This document shows positions 8,512-21,693 of a stretch of 31,368 nt of DNA, piece after piece (within the stretch, counting starts at the first letter, position 1; each line of letters starts with the position of its first letter). Position numbers and translations under genes: made by a program. The DNA is taken from the NCBI GenBank assembly GCA_000447185.1, contig KE647168.1, forward strand, positions 1-31,368. The letters are read 5' to 3'. This DNA comes from Vairimorpha apis BRL 01 (taxonomy: Eukaryota > Microsporidia > Nosematidae). The notes under the pieces were generated by a model, which saw nothing but the letters and a program-made list of their open reading frames with translations, did not search any database and was not told the DNA's origin.

Positions 8512-9397
8512 ATTAAAAGTATAAATATAGAATTGTGATGTAAATTAAAATTTAAATCTGTAATGATAATTATAATTAAATAGTTTGTGTAATGATTTTA
8601 AAAAAATTTATTTTTTTAGATTATAAACTTTTTAAAGATAATATTATGTAAGGTTTTAAGATTAATATGATTATGTATTAAAATAAATAATTTTTTTAAT
8701 TAATACATTCTTACTATATTAATATAGTTATCATAAAATCAAAAATAATTTATCATATTATTTTATATTTACTTAAATGTTAAAATAATCATTATAAAAA
8801 GATTGTTAAAAATTTTTTATAGCATATTTGAAAAATTATAACATTATTTTTTTCTTTTATATTTCTTAAAAGTTTAAAATTTTTTTTTATTTATATTTGT
8901 AAAAAAATAAAATAGTAATATTATTAGAATTATTTAATATAAAAACTTCTACTGTTTTGTTTTTGATAATAAAAATCAAGATAATTTTTAATTTATTGTA
9001 TTGTTTGAATTTTTTTTTAATTTAATTATTTAATAAAAATATATTAATATTAACATTCTATTTAATTAAAAAAAATTAAAAAACATTGATGCATATAAAT
9101 AAGTTAATGTTTTTTTTTAAAAAAATTTAAATTTTATTATTTTGTAAAAGTTGTAATTTTGTGTTATTATTATTTTAAAAATTATTTTTATATAGTTAAA
9201 ATATATTTAAGTTACATTAAAAAAAGAATAATTTTTACAAAAAAAATTGTTATTTAATAATTTTGAATTTTTAAAAATTAATTGTGTATACAAGTTCACT
9301 ACATTTTAACATATAAAATTTAAATTTTTATTATTATCAAAATAAATCAAAAATCTCAAAAATTTTATCAAAATAATTTGCATATATAAAAATATTA
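8512..9397. other. non-coding AT-rich stretch
   Basis: Nearly 0.9 kb of A/T runs between the Ser/Thr-rich gene and the oxidoreductase. I see no ORF, tRNA or clear repeat. Confidence 0.55.
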
Positions 9398-9401
9398 CCC
9401 C
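9398..9401 (+). promoter_or_regulatory. CCCC start-proximal motif of the oxidoreductase gene
   Basis: TTACCCC lies 9 bases before the ATG at 9411. A second, out-of-frame ATG at 9403 lies between them and gives a 9-codon ORF overlapping the main start. Confidence 0.55.
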
Positions 9402-9410
9402 AATGAATTT

Positions 9411-10528
9411 ATGTCAAAAAGTTATGATATAATATTATACGGCGCAAGTAGCTATGCCGCTAAATATATAATTCCTAACCTGGAAAATTCTAAATATAGA
9501 ATTGCGCTTTCTGGAAGAAATCAACAAAAATTTTGCTATTCTTCTTTGCCAAAAATTGAGTGTTCAGTTAATGAAATTGATATTATAACTAGTCAGACAC
9601 GAATCCTTATTAATTGTGTTGGACCATATTATAAAACAGCCGAAGAGATTATTTCTTCATGTGTAAAAAATAAAACTCATTACATTGATATATGTGGGGA
9701 AGTTGGTTTCATTCAAAATATAATAGATAAATTTGATCGATTGGCTTTAGAAAATTCAATTTTTATTTTACCTGCATGTGGTTTTGATTCTTTTATTGCT
9801 GATATTGGAAATGAACACTTAAAAAAACAATTTGATGATGAAGTACAAATTGAAAGTATACTAACATTAGAAGACTGTAAAGTAAATATTACTACATGGG
9901 AAAGTTTAATAAATTCATTTGGTAAAAAAATAACTTTAGGTGGTAGAAAAACAAAGGAAATAAAATTTAATTCAGAAATGGGAACTTATATAGCTAAATT
10001 AAGAGCCTCTGATTATTTCATTGTTACAAGAACCCAATTATTATGTAAAAAAATCAAATGTAAATATTCACAATATTTAGCATATATAAAATAGGAAAAT
10101 TTTTTTATACGTGTTTATACATTATTTACGGTTTTTTGATGGCTTATTTAAGCAAATATGAATGTGGTAGAAAATTACTAATGAGATATTATAAATTTTT
10201 TTCTCATGGTTTTGTAGTAAATAAACCGACTGATGAGCAAATAAAAAAAGCTAAATTTCATATGTTGTTTACTGGTGTAGGTATCAAAAATGGAGAAATG
10301 ATTAGTAAAAATCTTGAAATTACTGGTCCAGATCCTGGATATGTTACAATGAGTATTGCAGTTAGTATATCAGCATTTTTTTTGCTTGATTTATTACAAA
10401 AACGAGATAATGGTGAAAATATATCAAATTTACCTGGAGGTGTATTAACACCAGGATTTTTATTTAGGGATTGCAATTATTTAGAAAAGTTTGATAGTTA
10501 TGGAATAAGATTTAAAATTTTTGATTAA
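9411..10528 (+). CDS. saccharopine-dehydrogenase-like oxidoreductase (one apparent frameshift)
   Basis: It belongs to the SCCPDH/trans-acting enoyl reductase group, Rossmann-fold proteins related to saccharopine dehydrogenase but probably acting on lipids. The first frame (to 10094) gives the nucleotide-binding strand IILYGASSYAAKYI, then LINCVGPYY, HYIDICGEVGFI and the family hallmark ILPACGFDSFIADIG. The second frame (from about 10092) continues with a hydrophobic segment, SKYECGRKLLMRYYKFFSHGF, GPDPGYVTMSIAV and GGVLTPGFLF, which is the family C-terminus. The frame change sits at A4 10088-10091 and one extra A joins them, giving about 372 residues (human SCCPDH 429). The loop usually written GASGxTG is GASSYAA here, so two glycines are lost and cofactor binding may be altered. 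CCCC lies upstream. Confidence 0.82.
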
Positions 10529-11956
10529 ACTTTTTTGTGTAAAATTAATTTTCATATGATTTTATCTAAATTTGTTAAAAAATTTTATTTATTGATATTG
10601 AATTTATCTAAGAAAATACTTAGATAATAAACATATTTAACATCATACATATTTTGTTCAATTAAAAATATCTTCAATCGATTTAATATATAAAATTAAT
10701 TATTAATATAATTGAAAAATATAATTATAAAATTACAAATATTAAATTTTGTTTAAAATATAGTAATTATTTTATTATAAATCAAAAATATAAAAGATAA
10801 TTATTTTTTGTATAATCTTTTTTATACCAATACAATATTTATAGTTAAAAATCTTAATATTATTTTTAATTTTTATAAAAAAATAGTAAAATTTATTTAA
10901 TTTTAATATTATTTTTATTTATTATACAAAAAAAACTAAATTGAAACTAAAATATTGTATTGGTATAAAAAAGATTATACAAAAAATATGCAGTTTTTAC
11001 CTAAATAAACAATTTTTCTTATTTTCTCTAAAAAATCATTATGAATAACAAAAATATTATAACATTTTATTTTATTAAAAATCTTTTTTACTTTTTAAAT
11101 ATAAAAATATATATTTCTTATTTAAATACAAATAAATTTTAATTGTTAAATTTTTTAAAATTAAAAAAAGTGTTTTTTTTTCTTATAAAAATATTTAAAT
11201 ACACCTCTATCTTAATTTATTTATTATAATTATATTAGTATTTATACAATAAAAATCATAAATTTTTAAAATTTAATTACATTTACATATTTAATCCTAG
11301 TTTACAAAGATATAATGTATTGTGATTTTAAATATTTATCTATAATGTAAAAATACAAATATAATTGTAAAATTATAATTATTTAAGTAATTTTGTGTAG
11401 TATAATGCATAACAATAATTAATAAACTTTTTATGTTTAGAAAACGCATAAAGCCATTTCTTTCGAAATTTTTATTTATGTATATATAAAAATGTCATAC
11501 TAAATGTATTTATAAATTCAGTGAAATATTTTAAAAGATTTTATTTTTAGTTAATGTGATAAAAAAGTTATAAAAGTTACTTATTTAATTAATTTTTTTA
11601 TGTTAATTATATAAAAAAATTTATTATAAAACTAGTAAACAGAAAATTTTTTATTTGTTATAAATATTATATTTAATTATATATTAAAAAAAATATAAAT
11701 TTTTTGTGGAAATAAATATTTGTTTTTATAATTTAAATTAAAAAATAGATTAGTTAAAGTTAAAAGTGTCGTTTTTTATTGTTTACTTATATTAAATTTA
11801 TATATATAATTAATTTTTTTTTATAAATAGATAAATTTGTAAAATCTAAAAAAAAAAGAAAATATAGTTTTTAATTACTTAGAAATATTTTGCATTTAAA
11901 AAAACAACTTTTAAATAAAATTGAATCTGTTACAATAAATTTTTATTATTTTTAAT
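10529..11956. other. 1.4-kb non-coding stretch containing a MITE-like element
   Basis: I see no coding sequence. The only organised feature is the long inverted repeat at 10802-10988, listed separately. The rest is A/T low-complexity sequence up to the Pol I subunit start. Confidence 0.55.
10802..10988. mobile_element. MITE-like element with 37-bp terminal inverted repeats flanked by TA
   Basis: A perfect 39-base inverted repeat joins 10802-10840 to 10950-10988, with 109 bases between the arms. The outermost two bases on each side are TA. An insertion at TA with duplication of the dinucleotide therefore leaves 37-base terminal repeats (10804-10840 and 10950-10986) around an A/T-rich core with no ORF. 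Size, TA flanks and lack of coding capacity fit a non-autonomous Tc1/mariner-type MITE. The arms contain ATACCAATACAATATT, which is not low-complexity, so chance is unlikely. No second copy is seen in this window. It could instead act as a transcribed hairpin. Confidence 0.6.
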
Positions 11957-11959
11957 CCC
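11957..11959 (+). promoter_or_regulatory. CCC start-proximal motif of the Pol I subunit gene
   Basis: CCC directly abuts the ATG at 11960, the shortest spacing of the eight examples in this window. Confidence 0.6.
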
Positions 11960-16130
<4,171 letters not shown>

Positions 16131-16319
16131 TAAATATTTATATTATTTTTGTGTTTTATAATTTGATAAAAAAATAATTTTATTTAAAAAATTTGTCTTT
16201 TAAGTTAAAAAATATAGAAATTTTTTAATTTATTTTTTATATTTTAGATAAAAATTTATATATTTTTAAAATAAAACTTGTAACATACAAATTTATAAAT
16301 ATAAATATTTTAATTTTTT

Positions 16320-16337
16320 ATTATCTTATAAGATAAT
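16320..16337. repeat. 18-bp perfect palindrome
   Basis: ATTATCTTATAAGATAAT is its own reverse complement, about 190 bases past the Pol I subunit stop. It may form a cruciform or hairpin. No function is assigned. Confidence 0.4.
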
Positions 16338-16444
16338 TCAAAAGGGAATAAAAAATTTTAATTAACATATTCAACATTATATTTTATTTTTTATTATATA
16401 CTATACAAAATTTAATAATAATTTTTATTAAAAATTTAAATAAC

Positions 16445-16509
16445 AAATTTAAATGTTTGTTTAACTTTTTTTCCAAACATTTTTTTAATAAACCAAAACA
16501 TTTAAATTT
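16445..16509. repeat. 14-bp inverted repeat with 37-base spacer
   Basis: AAATTTAAATGTTT at 16445-16458 is matched by its reverse complement at 16496-16509. A shorter CAAACATTT inside the spacer could pair with the left arm instead. It is A/T rich, so chance is possible. Confidence 0.35.
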
Positions 16510-17105
16510 AAATTTTTTTTATCTATCCTTAAGTGAATGTTTATTTAATTATTTAAGAAAAAGTATCAATAAAAATATTTAAAATTTTATAAGGAGTATA
16601 TTAAGATACAATTTTTAAAATTTAAAATTTCTTAATTTTATATCTTATATTAATATATGCTTATTTTTTTATTATATCAATAAAAATGCCATTTTTAAAT
16701 CTTTAAATTTTTAATAATTTTTTGAATTTATTTTTAAAAAAGAAGAAAAATACTTTAAATTTTTATTTTAAAGACAATATGTTAACGTTTATTACAAAAT
16801 TTAAAATGAACTAAAATAATTGATAAATTATTGTTTTAAATTACTTAATTAAAGTATAATTCATTTTTTATATATTCTTAAAATTTTTTTAAAAATTTAT
16901 TAATTAAAAAAATAATCTATACGGTAAGTGTTTAAAATATTATAATTTTATAATTAAATATATTTTTATTTTAATTATGATTGGTTTTTTTAGAATAAAA
17001 ATAATCATTTAACTGTATATAGAATACTCTTCAAATTTTAAAAATAAAAGAATCCTCCATTTGATCTATTTTAAAAGTATAAAAAAGAAAATTTATGCTA
17101 AAATC

Positions 17106-18095
17106 ATGTTATTTTTATACTTGATTGTTTTTATCAAGTGTCATAAAAAAGATTTAAATGATAACATGCATTATGATGATAAATATTATTTTAATGTTAC
17201 TTCAAATGTTTTACCTAAAAAAAATACTATTATTAGAAATTATGATATATTAAATGATACAAATTATTTAAAAATTAATGGTAGTCTTATACATAAAAAA
17301 AATCTACCTATTAATATTTCTAAAAGTAACTGGATTGTATTGGAAAATAAAATATTAGATAAAATAGGAGAAATATACAACAAGTGTATAAATAAACTTA
17401 TAGAAACTTCAGATGATGGTATTAAAATTAATAAATGTAATTTGAGATTGTCGTATATATTAGATGATATATCGCATATTAAACCTAAACATGATAGAGA
17501 TATAGATAACATTATTTGCATATTTAATTTTCTTAACGATTTTCAAAATTTAAAAGATAAAGATTACATTTTTAAGCCAAGTACAAATGAAAGCAACAAA
17601 TTTCAAACTGATAATAGTAATGAATATTTTATTGATGCAGATATTTTATCTACAAATATTTCTGATGATATCGAAGATCGAAAAAGTAATAATCTTTCAT
17701 ATTCGCAAAATTCTAAAATAGATGAACAATTTAATGTTAATGATATAGAAAACCATTCAGAATTTCATACTAAAATAAACAATTTGAAAAAAATTGATGA
17801 TGATTATTTAGAATACATAAATAAATCCACAGAAGATCCATTATTAGTTTTTTATAACAATAATAATTCTGAAAGTAGTTTAAATTCTAAATTAATAAAT
17901 GTAAATAACACTCCCGAGACACCTATTTACAATAATAGCTTAAATATAAATGAAAATGAAGATAAATCTAGTAATGAATCAGTAGATGATTTATTAAAAA
18001 ATGAATCTTCTTTAATTAAAAAAGATCTTACGATTGAAAACACCAAAATTGAAGATAATCAAAATAATGATATTAATTATAAAACATTAAATTAA
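17106..18095 (+). CDS. secreted Asn/Asp/Ser-rich protein, unknown function
   Basis: A 329-residue product. I take the ATG at 17106, because the frame extends upstream only with a TTG and this ATG opens directly into a signal peptide (MLFLYLIVFIKC). The mature part is very hydrophilic and rich in Asn, Asp, Ser and Lys. A somewhat more structured block lies around residues 65-140, with two cysteines (NKCINKL, INKCNLRL) and SYILDDISHI. The tail is acidic and Asn-rich (for example NENEDKSSNES) and low in complexity. I recognise no domain. A secreted, fast-evolving protein of this kind is typical of parasite host-interface or spore proteins, but that is inference. No CCC motif precedes it. Base composition matches the neighbouring genes. 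Confidence 0.6.
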   Translation: MLFLYLIVFIKCHKKDLNDNMHYDDKYYFNVTSNVLPKKNTIIRNYDILNDTNYLKINGSLIHKKNLPINISKSNWIVLENKILDKIGEIYNKCINKLIETSDDGIKINKCNLRLSYILDDISHIKPKHDRDIDNIICIFNFLNDFQNLKDKDYIFKPSTNESNKFQTDNSNEYFIDADILSTNISDDIEDRKSNNLSYSQNSKIDEQFNVNDIENHSEFHTKINNLKKIDDDYLEYINKSTEDPLLVFYNNNNSESSLNSKLINVNNTPETPIYNNSLNINENEDKSSNESVDDLLKNESSLIKKDLTIENTKIEDNQNNDINYKTLN

Positions 18096-19356
18096 AATTA
18101 ATTATTAAGCTTATAATTTTAAATATTTTATAAATTTATTATAGATCTAAAAAAATTTGTTAAATTACTATTATCAAATTTGACTAATTGATATATGCAT
18201 TTATGTGATTTTATATTTTTAAATTTATTTTAAATATCAAGAAAAATTATATAAATTATTTTTTTATTATTAAGATTATAGTTAAATAGCAAGTTTAAAT
18301 TAATTAATTTAGTTTTATTAAAATTAAAAAAATATGAAACGGGTAAACATTTTAAATGTTAAGTATAATTATCTTTTTTTGTATTGACAAAAAAGATAAA
18401 ATAAAATATATAATAATAAATTTAAAACAAATTTTTTTATAGGATTTGTTAAAAGTTTTGTTTTGCATTTATATCTTTTCCAAATATTATTAACTTATAA
18501 AAACTATACTAAAATAATAACACATAATTTTTTTATAAAAAGCTTTTAAAAGTGATTTTATAAATTTATAAAATCAAAAAAATCATTTATGTTTTTATGT
18601 ATTACAAGTTAAACAATAATGATTTTTTATCTATATAAATTTGAAATTTTTAACTTAAATAAAATTGTTTTTTTTTCTGTATTTAATTTTTAAATAAAAA
18701 TAATATAAATATATTTTTAAACATTATTTTTAATATATTTCAAATATCTGCACATTCTAATAAAGACAATTTTTAAAATGATTTTAATAAAATACATTTC
18801 AATTTTTTAGAATATTTTGTTTACAAGATTTATAGGTATAATTTTTCAATATAACCTAAATACGGTAAAGTAAGGTAATTATGTTTAATAAATAATAATT
18901 AAAATTTTAAAAAATTAAATTAATCATAAATTTATACATTTTTATTTTGAAAAATATTTTATTGCACTTTTGATGATTCTATATTCTATTATTAAATTAT
19001 TTATATACTATATAACTAAATATAATTTTTTTAACAAAATACTAAAATAATTAATTTTTAAGAATGCTATTTTTTAACTAACAAAAATTATATTATTTTT
19101 CATTGTTTTTATAAAAATTATATATTAAAAGATATTAATATTTTTATATAATTTAATTGATTGGTAAAGTTTTATATAGTTTATTTTTTAACTTTTTAAA
19201 TAATATCGAAACTTAAAATTTATTAGAATATTTTAAATAACATTACATATTTATTTTTTTTTATATTGATTAAATATTTTATAATATTTTTGTAAGATTA
19301 AAAAAATTTATATAAAAAATTTTACAATCATTAATATTTATAAATTTTACAAATAT
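18096..19356. other. non-coding AT-rich stretch between convergent genes
   Basis: About 1.26 kb with no supportable gene. A small hairpin candidate lies near 18369-18400 (TTATC plus a T run, then an A run plus GATAA, with a loop of about 9 bases). Otherwise it is featureless. Confidence 0.5.
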
Positions 19357-20709
19357 TTATTTAAATCCAAATATACCTTCAATTTTTGTATCATACTTAT
19401 AGTCCATAAATAATTCTTCATTAATGTTTATATCTTTTAATGCATATATAAAAATATGATTTATAAGATCTTTTTCAACAATGTAAGATATCACATTAGC
19501 ATTCTTTGAATGATTAATAAATCTCGAATTATTACCTAAAAACATTGCATCTACACTTGCTTTTTTGTTTTCTAATGATAAATCAAATATATATGATACT
19601 TTATTTAAATCATAAAAATTAGCTCTTCTATCAGCTTCACTTTTACTTATATATTCACCAGTATATTCAATAATAAATTCATCTTTTTTTATAAATTCAC
19701 CCGCAAAACATCCTGTTCCAGCTATACTACTTCGACCACAAAAAGTTTTCTTTTCTAAAAATTTTTCTTTTAAATTAATATTAGTTTTATTAAAATCACA
19801 ATTAGTACATAAACATCTAGGAGAACATCCGGTATTATTTCTATAACATATACACAATATATTTTTATTGCATTTATTTCTATGATTACATATGTCATAA
19901 AACATTTTAGATTTTAGAAATTTTTTTGATTTTACAATAGTTTTTTCTTTGACTATATTTTGAATGTTATATACTTTTTTCAAAACATTACATGATATAA
20001 AAAATTTATAATCATTTAATAACATATATGATACCATACACACATCACCATTGTATATATTTAAGTATTTATTAATGTTGTCATCATTCTGATCTTTGTA
20101 ATAAATTTCTTTATAATTTTCTTTTTTTATTATTAATGAACAATAACATTCATTAGTATCAGCATAAAAGCATAAGTTTTTATGTATTATATGCATTTTA
20201 CATCCAAAGATTAAACATATACTACAAAAATAATTGCTATAATTTTGATTTTTAGTTATAATTTTTTGTTTTATTTTCTTTTTATATCGAGAAATAAATT
20301 TTAATAGATCTTTATGTTTTATGTGAAAATAATTTTCAATATCAGTCAAATTCAATTTTTTTTCAAATTTTAACCTTTGCAAAAGCCTAATTAACAATTC
20401 AGTTTGGTGGTTAAAAGGAGAATCAAAAATTGTAGTATCTTTATAGAAATACATATATATATTTTTAAGTTTAGTTTTAAAAAAAGGTTTATATCTTAAA
20501 ATTGGTTCATCGTTGCTATTAATATTTACAGGAGTATAAATAAAAAATTGAGTTTTTGGAAGAGGTTCGATGTATGGAATAACTGTATCATAAGTTTCAA
20601 ATTTAATATAAGATAATGGAGAATTTTTGTAATTAATTTTATTATTCATTAAAATGTTTTTTACATCATTTTCGTATTCTTTGCGAATGCTTTTAAAAAG
20701 TTCTTCCAT
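19357..20709 (-). CDS. E(z)/EZH2-type SET-domain histone methyltransferase
   Basis: Family members methylate histone H3 Lys27 within Polycomb repressive complex 2 and silence chromatin. The 450-residue frame is intact. Residues 162-173, CSICLIFGCKMH, reproduce the Cx2Cx4Cx2H zinc site of the EZH2 MCSS region. A SANT-like stretch follows (about 225-250). A cysteine-rich CXC region covers about 274-305 (CNHRNKC, CICYRNNTGCSPRCLCTNC). The SET domain (about 320-440) has GTGCFAGEFIKKDEF, EYTGEYISKSEADRR, the cofactor motif RFINHSKNANV and the catalytic-tyrosine segment EELFMDYKY. At 450 residues it is much shorter than human EZH2 (about 750), having lost most N-terminal regions that contact EED and SUZ12. 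The SET, CXC and MCSS order points to E(z) and not Set1 or Suv39. No CCC precedes the ATG. Confidence 0.85.
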   Translation of the reverse strand: MEELFKSIRKEYENDVKNILMNNKINYKNSPLSYIKFETYDTVIPYIEPLPKTQFFIYTPVNINSNDEPILRYKPFFKTKLKNIYMYFYKDTTIFDSPFNHQTELLIRLLQRLKFEKKLNLTDIENYFHIKHKDLLKFISRYKKKIKQKIITKNQNYSNYFCSICLIFGCKMHIIHKNLCFYADTNECYCSLIIKKENYKEIYYKDQNDDNINKYLNIYNGDVCMVSYMLLNDYKFFISCNVLKKVYNIQNIVKEKTIVKSKKFLKSKMFYDICNHRNKCNKNILCICYRNNTGCSPRCLCTNCDFNKTNINLKEKFLEKKTFCGRSSIAGTGCFAGEFIKKDEFIIEYTGEYISKSEADRRANFYDLNKVSYIFDLSLENKKASVDAMFLGNNSRFINHSKNANVISYIVEKDLINHIFIYALKDININEELFMDYKYDTKIEGIFGFK

Positions 20710-21362
20710 TTTATATATGGTTACAAAAAAACAAATTTATAAAAAATATGTATATTCATATAAAATCTATAATATATATGTAAGTAAAATTAACTTTAAA
20801 ATATTCATTTATTTTTATAAAATTAATCTTAAGAAATGAATTTTAATAAATTTATGTTTAAAATTTATTAATTATGTAATCAAATTATTCTAAATATTAA
20901 AATATATTACTGAATCAACATTTTAAATTGATGATTGATGTAAAATAAAATATTTTGATGAGATTAGTTGTTTAAAAGTTGTTTAAAAATTTAAATTTGA
21001 TTTTATAATTTAAATTATCGTCGATTATTTATTAAAGCTTAAATATTATTTAATAAAAAAACTAAAATTTGATGATTTATAAAAATTTATTTAAATATAT
21101 GACAACTTAAAAATCAATTTCATTGGATATTTCAATATAATTAAAAAAATTTATATCTTATATTTTTTATTAAACTTAAAAACAAAATAAAAAAGTCTTA
21201 ATTTTATATTTAAATATAAAAAATAGTATATATCATATTTTAAAATTACATATAAATATACTAATAATGATAATAGAATACGATACCTAACACTTTTTTA
21301 AAATAAATAGTACATATTATTAAATTTTAAATAAAAACTATAATATATTACGAAAAATTCTT
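20710..21362. other. non-coding AT-rich stretch
   Basis: About 0.65 kb of A/T sequence upstream of the E(z)-like gene and downstream of a small membrane protein. I see nothing further. Confidence 0.5.
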
Positions 21363-21693
21363 TTATTTTACTGATATAAAAAAACTAGGTAAAATTATAT
21401 GTATAAAAGATATCATAAAAGCTGACAATATTAAAACAATTGTAATTGTCATTTTAACTGGCATAGTATGATAAAATAATAATAAAAACTGTTAAAAACT
21501 CAAATCCTGTATAAATATCATCGTACTCTTTTGTTTTTAAACATTTTTCAAGATCTTTATATATAAAATTATTAAATTTATTTCTTGAAAGTCTTATTTT
21601 ATTAAAAAAAATGACTGATGATAATTTGATTTTTAATATTAACATAATTTTCATAAGTAGAACTGGATTATTAAAATTGTGTTTATATGTCAT
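21363..21693 (-). CDS. small membrane protein, possibly Pho88/Snd3-like (one apparent frameshift)
   Basis: The first frame (21693-21454) gives 79 residues: a hydrophobic segment NPVLLMKIMLILKIKLSSVIFF, a basic stretch, then KEYDDIYTGFEFLTVF. The frame then stops, but the neighbouring frame continues with FYHTMPVKMTITIVLILSAF and a second hydrophobic segment to a stop at 21365-21363. The frame change is near A5 21484-21488 (T5 on the coding strand). It needs one base fewer or two more, unlike the other broken genes. The order of an N-terminal helix, an [ED]YD..IYTG motif and a Y-x-PxxxxSI-like region loosely resembles the ER protein Pho88/Snd3 (SRP-independent targeting). The resemblance is weak. 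It may simply be an unknown membrane protein ending at 21454. Confidence 0.4.

Larger units (their letters stand above)
16131..17105. other. non-coding stretch with short inverted repeats
   Basis: About 1 kb without a credible ORF. It holds an 18-bp perfect palindrome at 16320-16337 and a 14-bp inverted repeat at 16445-16458/16496-16509. Both are A/T rich. Confidence 0.5.

Noticed and set aside
17061..17105. Upstream TTG start for the Asn/Asp-rich protein
   Set aside because: The ATG at 17106 opens cleanly into a signal peptide. The upstream 15 residues would bury it behind a basic stretch.
18369..18400. Hairpin with TTATC-T run / A run-GATAA arms as a regulatory RNA
   Set aside because: The arms are almost pure A/T homopolymer, so chance pairing is likely in this sequence.
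20654..20839. Plus-strand 61-codon frame at the 5' end of the SET gene
   Set aside because: It is an antisense shadow continued into A/T-rich flank, Tyr/Lys/Ile-rich, with no start signal.
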